In this document: positions 31,244 through 44,814 of the stretch, in pieces
How positions within the stretch are numbered: position 1 is the stretch's first letter
Layout of the letters: every line of letters begins with the position of its first letter
Assembly: GCA_964035575.1 (NCBI GenBank)
Contig: OZ037841.1
Location: 930,001 to 994,000, forward strand
Length of the DNA stretch: 64,000 nt
Direction of reading: 5' to 3'
Source: Rhynchopus sp. YZ270_cl-10
Lineage: Eukaryota; Euglenozoa; Diplonemea; Diplonemida; Diplonemidae
Notes under the pieces: generated by a model
Databases searched by the model: none
Told to the model about the DNA's origin: nothing
What the model saw: only the letters and a program-made list of their open reading frames with translations
Program-made: the position numbers and the translations under genes

Positions 31244-34200
31244 AAGCTCGAAATGGATGTAGTACTGCATTGGGGGGTCCACCCGGGTCCACCCCACGGT
31301 ACACCGGTCATATGTACGAAGGTACACTGTCAACGAGAGGCTGTTGTATTTCAAGTCAACTTTTAAAAGGGGAGAGTGAGGATGGGGGGGGAAAAGGGGG
31401 TAATGTGCACACACAGTCGTGCCGCAAGGTGTTGGTTGTGTGATGTTTCTGTTTAGAGGGGAGGAGTGTGCCATTTTGTCTTAAAGATTGTATTGTTGTG
31501 TGCATAAGTTTCTGCATATCGCAAGGTTTCTGTGTGTATTTTTTTTTTTTTTGGAATCTGTGAAGAAAAAAAAACCGTGGCTGCTATCCCGTGATAGTAG
31601 TCTCAAAAATCAAACCATTTTTTTTTCTTTTTTGCTTTTTATCTCTCTTTCTCTGCCCCTCTCTCTCTGGGATGATACCAGTAAATGACGCTTACGCGTG
31701 TTGCTGTCTTCTCTCTCTCGTTCCCTCTCTCCAGCCCCGCCCTACCCCCTTTTAATTTCCCCATTTTTTTTTTTTTTTTTGTCTGGGTATCACAGTTTCT
31801 TATCTTTTCTGAATTATATATTACCCCTTTATTCTCTTTCGGATGTCTCCCTCAAGGTTTTAGTGTTGACAGTTTACTTGCAACGAAATGTGCGTAAAGG
31901 AACTCCCCCGAAAACACATGAGTTGTGCCTGCAATCAATAACTACTATTTTTTTATGAAGGTGGCTTAAAACACAAAAGAGACCGCTTCATCCGATAAAC
32001 TTTTCTTATCCCAAAAATTGGGGTCGATCAGACTAAAGAGGCTTGTTCATTTTTGCAAATAAAAAAAAAACTTCTTTTTCTTCTTCGCCTCTTTTCCCTC
32101 AAACCACGTCGCGTTTTTCAAAGCGCGTGCACTATACATACACTGCTCCATTTACACGAAAGGCAGTTTTCACAGGGAAATGAGCACACACAGACTCTCT
32201 ATTTGCTGAGTCTAGAAGAGAATCTGAAGAGACACGTATCCCCTCCCCCCTCACCACCCCCCCACCCCGAAGTACCTAACCACTGGAGGGCATTTATACT
32301 TACAACAAAAAAAAGGTGACTATCTATTTCTCATATTACTGTCTCCCTCCCTCCCTCTCTCTCCTTCTTCCCCATTCTGCGGCGTTGGGTTCATCAAAAT
32401 GTTGTTTTCGTCCTCTACATTCGTCCCCCTCATCGTAGTACCTCTTTTTCGCGATAAAAGTATTCCTTTCCCTTTTCTGTTTTATCATTTTTTTCATTGC
32501 TGTTCGGGTCTGTTAGGTACTCTCTATCTATCCTCAGATCTCCCCATTCTGCTGCTATCAGATGTAAACCACGAAATGGATGTAGGGCTGCATGGTTGGG
32601 GCGTCCACCTCGCGGTACAGCCGGTCATATACCAAAAGGTACACTGTCAACGAGAGGGCTTTGTATTTCAACCCTTCTACGGTATTGGATCAAAATGTTG
32701 GAGAGCTTTCTGCGGATTTAGAGGGTGTGTCCCTAGGGGGTGGGTATGGGATGTGGGTTGTGAGGTGGGGGGGATGTGTGATACCGGGGTGATGGTCTGC
32801 CCACACCACTGTGTGTTAATGGATGTTGCGGTGGTTTCGATGATGTGTGTACCCTGGGCAGCGTTGTAAGAAATGTGGTCGTGTTTCGGTAGCGATGGTG
32901 TGCAGCATGGTGCCAGCGTAGTGGGGGGGATTATGTGATTCGCGATATGTGGGGTGGGTCACATCAAGTCAGCGATGGGCAGCACGGCTCGCGTACTGTT
33001 GGGTCACTCCATCATGTATTGCTGCCGAACGCTGTGCCAGCTGTATGCGGGAAATACAGTCAGTCCTGATGTTGGTGTTCTGTGACTGTCGTTGCCGTGT
33101 TGTGTGGAACGAAAGGGTGGGTGTGGTGTAGTTCTTTTTTTTCTCTTTTTTTTTTTTTGGCTTTCAGGGGTGTTCGTTTTTCCGCATGAGAAGGGTGGTG
33201 GTGTCCACGTGTCCATGTGTGTGTTCCAGCCGCAGCAGTCATCCGCCTCGCATACCCTGCAAGGTGTGCGTACGACTCTGTGCTGCAGGAATGTTTTCGT
33301 CGTACCTCAATTCGCACCATCGCCTTGCGGCAATGGCAGCATGTTGGTTACGAGAGGGGAGAGGTGTGGTGAGGTGAGGGTGGTATATGCAGCTCAGACC
33401 GAATGGATACCGGGGTTCCATTGGAAGCGAAAAACGGAGATCGGGGGGTGACAGCCGAATGATAGTGGAGGGCTTGCTTTGTCAACCCTAGGTTGATGCC
33501 GTCCAACCCATCTTTGATCACCGCTGCTGGTGCTCGAGGAGGACGTTGAGGAGGAGTCGTACGCTGTGGTGTACGTGCGAAAAGCCTGTTGGAGTGGCTC
33601 TTCTTTGCACTCACCGTGTAGGAAAAGGCTGACAGCTTTTTCGGCAGCCTTCGCGGTGTTCCTTCTTTTGTGCGAACCACATCCCATACGTACGTCTTCT
33701 TCTGCTTCTCCTCCGATGTTCAGTGCGTTGGTGGCGTGATCGACAACACAGATCCAATGCTCCGTGGACATGCCGAGGGATGTGCAGTACTCCTGGAACT
33801 CGTCCAGCTGCGTGGGCTTCGTCACCTTTCCGTCTTTGTTCGCAGAGACGTGTCTCATTTTGAGCAAGAATAATATCCGTTCTTCAAAGCGACCCGACGC
33901 AGCCAATGTCCCAACACTTTAGCCCTGCAACATAAATTTTGCATGAGGAAGATCTTCGTCCACACCAAAGGACAGAGGTCCACTAAACCATTTGTATTGT
34001 GCTGACTGTGGGACTATCGGCAGCAGAACCTGTCCACATCTCAATCTGGTTCTGCAGGAGCCCTGCACTGTCTACAAGCCTAGACCCAAACTTCGCATGA
34101 GCCACCTCTGCACTTTCAGCAACAGGCCGCCGATGCCCCTTTTTCGCGGTCCCCTCGCTTCCCCTGAACCGAACTCGCTCTCCAGCATCGAAATCGCGCC

Positions 34201-34489
34201 TTCAGCTGGTTCTCAGTCTTCACGGAGACAATACTTTGACTCCCCCATGATTTATGCTCAATACTCAATGCTTTATGCTTTATGCTGTGCAACAGACCAC
34301 TTTGCGTGACCTGACCTTTATTAGATTCTAAAAAGCCCCCCTTTTTCCACAGAGTCCCCCCTCCCCCCATATACACAACTCACACACAGGACCTGTATCT
34401 GTGGAGCGCGCAGTTCCACGGAGGCAGTGTCCCCGACGGGGGAGCGGGGGACGGGCAGTCGTCACACCCCCCCATCCCCTTAAGCAGAG
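31244..34489. other. Intergenic region with repeats and antisense debris
   Basis: B-C module copies lie at 31248-31365 and 32562-32672. No plus-strand gene is supported. Antisense coding-like segments lie at 33394-34201. At 34390, after CACACACAG, an exon-like stretch reads DLYLWSAQFHGGSVPDGG, whose start resembles DGYLWSQYSPV at the start of the last FN3 exon (30560). It may be a duplicated exon relic. Bases 32870-33130 are of mixed composition with no assignment. Confidence 0.5.
33394..34201 (-). pseudogene. Antisense coding-like segments, two frames
   Basis: On the minus strand, 34201-33983 encodes about 72 residues ending in a stop (FDAGERVRFRGSEGTAKKGH, HAKFGSRLVDSAGLLQNQIE). Next, 33906-33394 encodes about 160 residues (RFEERILFLLKMRHVS, TQLDEFQEYCTSLGMSTEHW, KAAEKAVSLFLHGECKEE, then a Ser/Thr run). 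Both read like real protein. The first has no start, and the second opens at a TTG with the first ATG 17 codons in. Together they look like parts of one broken gene, or exons with an intron at about 33910-33980. They oppose the local gene direction. No family is recognised. Confidence 0.4.
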
Positions 34490-37400
34490 ATGACAACTCT
34501 TCCGCCGGTAGGGTCTATCGTCGAAGCCTTTGGGTTGAAAACGTATGAGGCTGTCAACGGACAGCGGGGTACTGTTGTGAAGCATCAAACCGGGGGAGAT
34601 GGCAAGACCGTTCTCCCTTTGGTGCAATTCCCTGAACCGACAGGAAAACTTATGCTGAAACCCACTAATGTACGCGTCGTTGACGTCGGAAGCACACCAG
34701 CCGCACCAGCGCTTTCTGACAGCCAAAAAGAGCACCACAACCTCAGCCTCAAATACCCTAAGGGCACTGAGGTGGAAGCAACCGGGTTGAAATCTCAAGC
34801 ACATCTGAACGGTGCAAAGGGAAGGGTAGACTCCCTCCGCGCAATGCCTGAAGGCGCAACCAGAGTGGTCGTTGACTTCGGTCCACCCCATGGCCTCAAC
34901 GCCCTGCGTGCAGTCAACGTCAAACCCTCCGAGAAAACCAGACAACGCACAGAACGTGGAGGCTCCGTCAGCCCCCGCTCCCCTCGCGAGTCTTTGACAA
35001 GAAAGTCGAGCTCCCCTTCTCCGAGGGATTCGTTGACAAGAAAGTCTTCGTCGCATCGTGGGTCAATCATGCAGGGCGACTCCCGCAGGATGTCTGTCAG
35101 CTCCAATGCATCACGGTCCTCGAGAGGGAACGTCCGTCGCGATTCCTCCAATTCCATGTCCCCTGCAACAGGTCTGGTCACCTTTCAGGACAGATACGCA
35201 ACATTCGCTTCATGGCCTGCACATCTCCAAGGCGGCCAGGTCAACCCACGAGAGTTAGCCTTAGCCGGGTTCTACCACAATGCATCCCAGAAGGACCCTG
35301 ATCGGTGTACCTGCTTTACCTGTGGATATTCATTGGTGAATTGGGGTGCCAACGATGTACCATGGAATGAACATTCAAAGCACGTTACCACCTGTGCATT
35401 TGTTCAAGCACATAAGGCGTCATTGAAGGCATCTGCTTCATTAAAGGGAAAGGCGCGTGGCAGCAAAGAGTTAAAGCCTTTAGACGAAGAAGGGTATCTC
35501 AAGAAGCAGAAGCCCGGGAATTTCACAAAGGGGTGGGATGAGCGGTACTTTGCGCTGAGGGGGACGACTCTGTACTATTATGAGGAGAAAGGGCAGATTG
35601 ATCTGTCCCGAGGCTGTCAATGCACTGTGATTGATACCGATAGCACCTCCTTTACCGTGAATGGGGTAGGACAGACGCGAGAAGCCTTTGCATTAAGAGC
35701 AAGCGATGAGTTCGAAAGAAATAAATGGATGGAGGCGTTAAACGGATCGAAGGAGAGGCCTATGTCGAAGGACGATATGGAAGCGTTGATGGGGTTCGAA
35801 ACTGCGGAAGCGGAGACGAGAACACAACTGATCTTCGAGGCTTCGCAGCATACTACTTTGCTTGCAGGGAAGTGTATTGTGCGGTCTATGAAGATCTCGT
35901 CGATTCTTGAGAATGAATTTCAAGAAAAAAATGCGCGTCTCAAAACTGAGCTAGAAGAGGTTACTGCATTCGGAGATTTACAGAAGGAATTTCAAAAAAG
36001 GCGTAGTCAGCTGCATCTTGCACGGTGCCTGCAGGCAACGACAACGCAACAGAATAAGGCATGGCTGTACTCTGCATGGAGACAGGCTGCTGTCCCCACT
36101 TCTTCGACCACTCCTGAATCGGAGGCATCGGATCGTGAGGCAGCTGCGCGCACCTACCTGACCCTCAACGAACAGCAGGAGCGTTGCGCCCTCATGACCC
36201 ACCTCCTCACCCTCACCCTCGCAGACCTAAACAAAGGCTCCCGCTCGGTCACCTCTCTCCGAGAGGAGCTTGACAAGGAAAAGGCAAAGAGCTCTGCCGG
36301 AGGGGTATCCGCTACCATTGCGAGCGGAACTGAGGTTATTGCGCATGGTCTCAAAAATATGGCGTCGTTAAATGGAAAGCGTGGAGTCGTCAAAGAAAAC
36401 CAAATGATGAAGGACGGCACGAACGTTACTTTAGTAGAATTTCCAAGCGAAGATGGGACTCCTGCACCGCCGATTCTCTTGAGGATTGGGAATGTGTTTG
36501 CAACGCCGCCTACCTCGGTTATTAACCTTCTTAACAAAGAACCGCTGGCGAAGCTCTCTGAAGCACAATCAAGAATTGAAGCCTTAGAAGCAGAATTGAA
36601 GGGAATGGCCTCTATAGACTCTACCGCTGCTTCAAGCACCGCAACACGCTTAGAAGAAGGCGCTGCAAACATCCAACGCCTGGAAACCGAAAAAGCCCAA
36701 TTAGCAGCAGAATTGCAGACTGCAAGAAGTTCCTCCTCCATCGCAGCCGATGTAGGTTCCGACCCTTCCTCTTTTACGTCAGACCCGAGAGTCGTGTACA
36801 GCCCCCTTCCGCTGCAAGGTTCTCGCGTTATTGTTCATGATTTGACCTCGATGGAGTCGTTGAACGGGAAGATCGGAGAGGTTTTGGAGCATACAGCCCT
36901 ACCAGATGGAACTGATGTTTCTAAAGTCCGTTTTGACGATCCAAACACAACAGTATTGCTTCGAAGGGAAAGCACGACTCAGGTCCCATCTGAGACCACA
37001 TTGGAAAGGCTCTTAGCTCATTTGCATGCTCCGTTGTTGGCGGAAAATGGGAGTCTGTCGTTAAGCAATTCTACCTTGCTTCAAGAGGTTGAGGTGCTAA
37101 GGGCAAATGCGCGTTCATCTGCGGATTCTCCTGGAGAACATCGTGAAGGGGTGACGGTAGTGGCGCATTCTCTCTCAACGGATGCGGAGTTAAATGGTCT
37201 TGCCGGGGTGGTAGTGGAAAGCAACAATCTTGCGGATGGCGCGCCCTCGAGTTTGGTTCGATTTAACGTTCCGAAAAAAAATGATGACGGTGTGATGACC
37301 TATGTAGAATCTCTGAGGAGGCTGCGCAACGCAAATTTGGATGGTCTACCCCGAGAAGAAGTCGCAGCGGTCGTCAAATTGGACCTTTTAAAAGAGCTGG

Positions 37401-40400
37401 CTGCAGTGAAGGAGAAGCTTGGTGCTGTGGAGTCGGAGCTGTTGGTTGCCTCTTCCCATGCGGACAGCCGGGCGGAGGTGGCTGCTGTGGGGTCATTGGA
37501 TGTGGGTTCGAACGTCATGGCACATGGTCTGCGTAACCGTGCAGAGTTGAATGGACTGAAAGGGAGGGTTCTGCAAAAGCAGGTTGCACCTAATGGAACC
37601 GAAGCCTTGGTGGTCGACTTCTTCGAAAAAAATATGAAGCTAGCGTTAAGAAAGGACAATTTGGCCCCTGCCGCGCATCCCGCCGTAGTAGCCCTGCTCG
37701 AAGAACCTCTGTTGGCAAAAATTTCGTTATTAGAAGCGAGTTTGGCGTCTCCACCTCCTCCACCGACACCACCAACCCCGCTTACCCCAGCCCCAGCAGA
37801 ACCAACGAATGACCTCCCCGAAATCGGGAGCAATGTCATTACCCACGATATTTTAGCAGACCCAGACCAGAATCATCGATTTGGAACCATCACGGAACAC
37901 CGCGAGCTTCCAGATGGTGGTTCCGTATGTGTGGTCTTGATAGAAGGTGAAGGAGAACGCACGATGCTGTTACGGTCGGGACAGTGTTCGGTCCTCCCAG
38001 AGCAGAAGGTGTTGGACGCTTTGAGGCAGCCTGCGGAACGGAAGCAAAAAATGGCTGAAGCGGCCCTAGAAATGGAGAGGATGAACCACCGTGCGCTCCA
38101 ACGCGAGGCGGAAACCATTTCAACACTTCCTCCGGTAGGCTCTTACTTTGTTGCAACGAATTTGATGAACGCTCCGAACACTAACGGGCGCTTAGGGAAG
38201 GTTATTGAAATGAAAACACTCAATGAAACTACCGAGGCAATTGTTGCTGACATTTTTGATGCGGGGAGCACCGAGGAGGAAGAGAACCGGACCACGATGA
38301 TGTTGAAGGCAGGAAACACATTTCAGATCGAAAAGGAATTGTATGAAGCGATCGTTTCAACGATAATGGCAAAGGCGGAGGAGGTGAAGGGACAGCTTGA
38401 GTCAGATCTTGCTATGCTAAAAGAAGGCGACGCAGAAAGACGCAAACAGAACACAGACCTGGAGGAAGAGATTCGCACCTCTGCTGAACGCCTCTCGGGG
38501 GTAGAGCAGGAGTTAGAAGCAATGGAGGCTACCGCAGGCACCCGACAGGCCGAGGTTCTGCTTCTCCAGAAAGAGCTGGAGGATGCATCCCGCGCCCGCC
38601 TCGATCAAGACAACACTGTCGACACCTTCACCCCTCTCCCCCTTCTCATTGAACAAGGCCGTTCCGTTCTTGTTGTTCCCCCAGCAAACAATAATGGTCC
38701 ATCTCGCCCTCAAAAGGCTACCATAGTCAGCCAGGTCGACGAAAACACTGTGTGTGTCAAGCTTGCCTCGGATACGTCTGCGAATATCGGAACTTTGGTT
38801 GCAATGTCTACTTTGATTGCACTGCCCGAGGCGGGAGGGGTGGATATAAAGGTAGCACAGCGTCGTCAGGTACAACCTGAGGTGGGGTGTTTGTTGAAGG
38901 TATTCGAAACGAAGGTGGACTCTGATGGGAACAAAGAGAGGATTGCGGTAAGCAAGCGTGGTGTAGTGGTGTCGCGACTCGATGCAAGCAGGGTGTGCGT
39001 GAAGGTGGATGGAGACAGCTCTTCTGATGCAGGCGAGATTGTCGACATCGACGCAGTGCTGCCGCTGCCTAACGCAGAGGTGGAGGACGCATTGCTAGCA
39101 TCATTGCGAGCAGAGCTGTCGAGGGTGACCATGGAGTTGGCAGGAGAGCGGGCAGACGCGGAGGCATTGAATGAGAAGATGGCGGGGCTGGAAGCAGAGC
39201 ACCGTGAGGCATTGGAGGCGTCGACGCAGCGGTTGGGGAAGCTGGATGCCTTGTTGGAGCAGCAGCAGCAGGCGCAGTCGCAGTCGCCACAGAGGTATCT
39301 TGCGGGTGGTGGTGGTGGTTCTGGTTGTGCCTTCTGCAGTGACCTTCGTCGTGAGGTGCAGGAGCTCCTGCGCCAGTCCGAGGCGGAGCGTGTGTCGCAG
39401 CAGCACCGTCAGGACCGCATGCTCGGGGCACTGCAAGACCAGGCGCGGTCCAGGTCTCACGAAGAGGCGAGGCTGTTCTCGGTGATTGATAGTCTGCAGA
39501 GGAAGGTATCAGGAGTTTTGTTTTTTTGTTTTTGTAAATTTAGGGATGAGGGGGGTGGGATGGGGTCAACAACGTTTATACACTTTTATCATCAGCACCT
39601 CTTTACGATTTTTCATCAACAATCAAATTCAAAACCAAGCGTTGTCCCCGCTAACGATAGTAGTAACAAACTGAGAGGCACATTTCCTCCAAAAGGTTTT
39701 TTCTATTTCCCCCATCAAAATCAATACGACGAAACCCCACAACCACTTAACCCTCCTCCTCCTCCTCCTCCTCCCCTCTCACACAGACCGAAGGCACAGC
39801 AGTCTCTCGTGCATTTACCCCGATGGAACAGTCGCCACACCTTGCTCTCATCGCGGGGGCGACGTTGAATGGATATGACACAGACTACCACCGTGTGCTC
39901 CCTGATGGGGAGCTGCACAACGCCTTTGCGGCAATTGCTTCGGAGGCTGCTGCGGTGGCGGAAGAGCACGCCCGCTGCGAGGCAGCGCTCTTACGCGACC
40001 ATGCTGCCGCTGCTGCCGAGCGGCGCGACACTTCGGCTATTCTTTCTCAGCTGACCTCCCTCCGTCAGGAGATGCTCGACACCAGACGGAGAGCGCTTCA
40101 ACAACAGATGGACCTTCTCCAAGCGGTCCACATCCGACGCGATGCAGAGTCAGACCTACTGAACGACCTCGAACGCACCGCACTCACCCACCACCACGCC
40201 CTCAACGCCCACCAACACTCCCTCCTCCAAACCCTTCATAGCCACGACGAATACAGTGTGAGAATGAACGCAGAATGCATCGACATCTTACAGACCACTC
40301 TTGCAGAACACTGTTCTCTCGAGGAAGGTCTTGCTGGAGCGGTCGCACGACTGCAGCAACAAGGAAAGCCTAGCAACAACGCATACCCCCTTGATGAGTT

Positions 40401-43066
40401 GGATGCGTTGATACAGAGTGTGGGGGATTCGCGTCTGAGAAGCATCTTGGAGGGGATGCGAGGTGAGTTGAGGGGGAACGTAGCGGTAAGGCCGGAGGTG
40501 TATATGGGTGGGAGTGTATCGCCAAGGTCGAGGGGAGGGTCGCCAACAGGGGGGTCAGGGTTTTCTGCGCAGGAGTTGACGGAGATGCGGCAGCAGCTGG
40601 CGGAGGCGAAGCAGAACCTGGCGACGTTGCAGACGGAGTACCTCCAAGCGTCGGATGCATTGACAGCGTCAGCCTCGCGGATGCATGCACTACAGACGCA
40701 GACGGACGCGGTGAAGAATGTGGCGGAGGAGAAGACGGCCGTTGCAGCAAGGTTTGCGGAGGCAATCGCGCAAGTGCAACAGCTCCCGCTCCTCCCTGAA
40801 AACGCCCGTCTCATCCTCCAGCCCCTGGTGCCCCCAACAGATGTATGGAATAAGCTGGTTACATAGGAAATAAAAAAAAAAACAGCGTTATTGCGGCAAA
40901 TAGTGAGTGGCATATGAAAAACCTTTTCATGGAACCCCCTTTTAAAAAGTGGCAGGAAATATTCCTGACAGCTCAACCAAAGCATTTCTTTTCTTTATAC
41001 CTACAAAGCGTAGCTCAAAAGAGAAATAGTTCCTCCTAGGGTCGCCAATCACCCCCTCCAAGGACACATCCTTTTCCCCCCCTTTTACTTATCAGAGTTA
41101 CTATTTCCTGCATTATCAACACCACCCTTTCTTCTCAGATGGACAAGGTGCGCTGGCTCTTCCACCACTTCGATACGGACCGCAACGGGCTCTGGTCCTT
41201 CGAGGAGATGTACCGCCTTCGGTATGCCTGGAGCACACCCCAACCACGTTGGGCCATTTCTCAGCACTTAGAGACCCAAAAAAAGCAAACACTACCTCAA
41301 ACCCGACTACATCTCACCAACTTTTACGCGTATTCTATCAACCTCACTTTCTGCATTTTTTCATTGCATTGTTCTTAAAATTGCCTTACAACACCACATT
41401 GGGTCCATACTCTGCAAGAATTACCCCCCTACTTCACACCACCCCCCACAGCGGCCTCTCCTGGAAGGAATGGGTAACCCTCTGCGGCAGTGTCGGTGCA
41501 GACTACAAAGGACCGGGTCTCTCTTTGGCACAGGTTGAAGCTGTCTACTCCTCTGATGGCAACGCACGGCTTGATCTTGAGTATGACCGATCCCGCTCAA
41601 GCCAGGTCTGTGGCTTAGAGGAATGTGTGGATGCAGAAGCATGGAGCAGACGGGAGCTGATGGAGTTTGCTGAGGCGGCAGCTCGCAGGGCAATTGAGAA
41701 GAGTCGTGCAGCGATTGCGGCTGTTGATCCGCAGTCTCCGATCCGCAATACGCTGAACCAAGTGAAACGTGAAACACACCTCTCCCGCATGGAGCACGCA
41801 GAGCACGAAGAACGCATGCTCTCCGCGCTTCTCTACAGCAACAACAACGCACTCTCTCCGTCCCGCGTCCCCCCTCTCTCCCCACGCTTCTCTTCTCCCC
41901 CGCAGCTGAGAAGCCAATCCCCGGAGGTGATTGAAATTCAACGGTCGATTGACAGGCTTTCTTCTCAGGTCGCTATGCAACACGACGCATTTGGCTCAAA
42001 GCTGGCGCAGTTGGGTGGGGATCAGCCTCTTACCCCACAAAACGAATTGGGCAACCTCATCTCGATCATCGACAATCTGAGGGACGAAAAACTGCAACTA
42101 GAAACAGAGAACTCTGCCCTCCGCTCTGCCTTGGCGAGAGGTGGTGGTGGCGGCGGCGATGCGGTCTCAACCTCGGGGAGGGCCCTCAGATGCACCATGG
42201 CAAAGCTCTTACAACGCCACACCCACAAGTCAACAGCATGCAAACGGTACATCCAATGGCGTCTCTTCGCTGTATCGCGACGTGGCATGCAATACAACCA
42301 CATGCCCTCACACAGAGCCTCAGCATCCTACGGAACCCCACTCTACATCCTGCAGGAGGCAGAATCAACGTCAAGAAGACTTCTTTACTCCTCGTTAGAG
42401 GACAGTGTCGCAGTTTTACGCGAAATGTCATTCAGAACAGCATCCGCAGTCAGATTCGGAGGACCCCAAGGAAGATTAACACTGACCGCAGACACTCCAA
42501 TCCCATTAGATGTGCATGAAGAAAGCTCGAGAGGATGTGTTGCGGCAGAAGAATTTGGTGCTCGGGTTGCGCTGATCAAATGGAAGTTGAATGATGCGGT
42601 TCAACACGTTCAAATGGCGGAGGTGAGTGGAGTGATGCAGAACCTACAGAGTGTTGTGGCAGGGCTTCATGTACCCCCTGAGGTTCGGGCACGGTTTGCA
42701 AAGTTGAGAACCGGGTACGGAGCGGTCGGGGCAATGACGAGAAGGCTGGCGGAGTTGGAAGCTCGTACTGCAACATTGAGGGAGGAGAGGAATGTCTCCT
42801 TGACGCAGGCTGCGGCAGCAGACCAAAGGCTTGCGGAGTACAGAGCACGCATCCACAAGCTGCGTGACGAAGCAAGATCCCGCAATGATCGATCAGCCTC
42901 TCGCGGTGGCGGTGCGGATAGAGGGGGTGCAAGTGGATCCCCAGCACACCTCAGCCAGTCACCCTCCCCAAGGCGACTGCAGCACCATTCCAGCTCCCCA
43001 CCAGGCAAGGTAGAACAATGGTCCTCTGAATTATCACCACCCCCACGGCAAGCAGGGTGGGAATAA
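34490..43066 (+). CDS. Giant BIR-PH repeat protein, about 2589 residues
   Basis: Four exons: 34490-39505, 39787-40842, 41139-41221 and 41452-43066, with phases 0, 0 and 2, GTATxx donors and CAG acceptors. The N terminus has two repeats of a roughly 55-residue unit (VxAxGLxxxxxLNGxxGxV..DGxxxxVxF). These are followed by a Ser/Arg-rich linker. A BIR domain covers about 234-308 with zinc ligands C275, C278, H295 and C302 in exact CxxCx16Hx6C spacing. A PH domain covers about 334-420 (EGYLKKQ..GWDERYFAL..RNKWMEAL). Six or more further repeat units alternate with coiled coils. Exon 3 encodes an EF-hand-like FDTDRNGLWSFEEM. The C-terminal 540 residues are coiled coil and Ser/Pro-rich. BIR domains bind protein partners and PH domains bind phosphoinositides or proteins. 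The combination suggests a membrane-linked scaffold. No caspase role is implied. Confidence 0.85.
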
Positions 43067-43894
43067 GGTGGTTTTGTTTTAGATTTTATAAAAGATTCGT
43101 GGTTGTTGGCATGGCTTCTCTTGTAAATATAATAAGTGAATATGGAGAGGGGGGTGACTGATGTTTCAACAGTTTTTTTAAATAGGTCTGTGCACGAGAG
43201 GCGCATTCATATTTCAAGTTTTTTTTTTCTTTTCAGCAAAAAAAAGTGGGAGAGGGCAACATGAAAGGGTGCATCTCCATCACACTTCATTTCAAAGTTT
43301 TTTTTTTCAGGTGAAAAAAGGTTTCACCTTCATGGGTGCAGCGTGATGTATGTAGTTTTGTGTGTGCGCATTTTTTGTTTTTGTTTTGTGTTTTTTTTTG
43401 TTTTGCTTGCAGTATCTGCGTCCGCTGAGGCGTTTTGCACTTTTCAACTTCTCTGTTTTGTTGTTCAGATGCGTAGCCTTTACTCTGTGCGTACTATCCC
43501 CCAGTTCATCCCTCCTTTCACAGAGCGTAGGAACCCTGCGTTGTTTTGCACTATCAACTCCACCCTTTTTTATTAGATGTGTGTGTGTGTGCCCACGAGA
43601 GGCACATTGTTCATCTCATCTCTCCTTTCTCTCCATCTTTTATTTTTTTTCCCTCGACTGAGATGCGTTTTAGCTTTCAACGACTCTTTTGTATACTATA
43701 AATGGCCATGTGCCACGCAAAGTAACAAACTCGACATTTTCTTTTTACTCCTCCCTTTCTTTCGTTACAACTGACTCCACACGTGAACCATGTGTGTGGA
43801 AAGATCGGAGGATTATCTTTTGCCCGCCTCTTGGGCTTTCACCAGTATAAAAAAAAAAATTAGCATTTTTTTGTGAAATGTAAAAATTAAGTTC

Positions 43895-44115
43895 AAAGCT
43901 AAGTAACATGCAAAAAAAAGCATGTTATTTAGTGTGTTACCACGGTGACCATGTGACCCCGGGTAACCTGCTATTTTCCTTGTTTCGTGACTACACGTGC
44001 TAAAACGGTGTCATGCTAAGTAACATGATTTTTTGCATGAAATGCATGTAAAAAAGCATGCAAAAAAAAATGCATGTTATTTAGTACGCTACCGGGTCAT
44101 ATATAGTTACCATGT
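43895..44115. repeat. CATGCTAAGTAACATG foldback repeat
   Basis: Multiple inverted copies of GCTAAGTAACATGC and GCATGTTATTTAGT flank poly-A/T tracts. They are followed by a GTTACC..GGTGACCATGTGACC block, so the stretch can fold on itself. Related copies are at 14450-14590 (CATGCTAAATAACATGC..GCATGTTACCATGG) and 16350-16425. All three share an adjacent CCCAGGTAACATG or CCGGGTAACC piece. Confidence 0.6.
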
Positions 44116-44814
44116 GTATTTCCTTGCATCTCCCACCTCCCCCCAAAAGCTTTGTAATCCTCAATTATATCTCCCGTTCCCCACCGCCCCGATTTCCCAA
44201 AAAAAAAAAAAACAAAAACAAAAACAATACCAGTATTATAGTGGAGCTCATCCTCGGGTGTCTACACATGATGCAACCTAGTTTTCAAAAAAAAGAAGTA
44301 ATTCATGCCTCGTTGCATTGTATGGTAATTGCTATCGGAAAAAAAAAAGTATTTGAGTGCAGTTCTTCCCCAGAGTAGGTGTAAAGTGTTTTTTGTCGTC
44401 TTTTTTTTTTTTGAAAAGACAGATGTGCAAAGAGATGCACATTTGTCTTACAATTGTTATTTTTTCTTTTTTTCTCCCCCCTTTTTTTTGGGGTGATAGT
44501 TTTGAGTATAGAACCTACTACCTAGCGATTCGTCGATACAAAAAGAACAAAAAAAGAAGTGTCAAGCATTTCACAGATGGGTGATGCAAGTAGTACTTCC
44601 ATCCCCGTCGTACATCCTTCTAATGGTTGCGCACATTGTGTCATTTTCTGATGTATTTTTTTCGCCAAAATTAGAACCACGTCAAAAAAAAAATCTTGTG
44701 AACAATATAAAGGTTACTCTTAAAAGGGTTTGACGACATCTCTCTTCGTTTCTACCTTTTTTTTTGCAGTACAAAAACGCTTCGAACAACTTTGAGTACA
44801 GATCTTTATACTGT

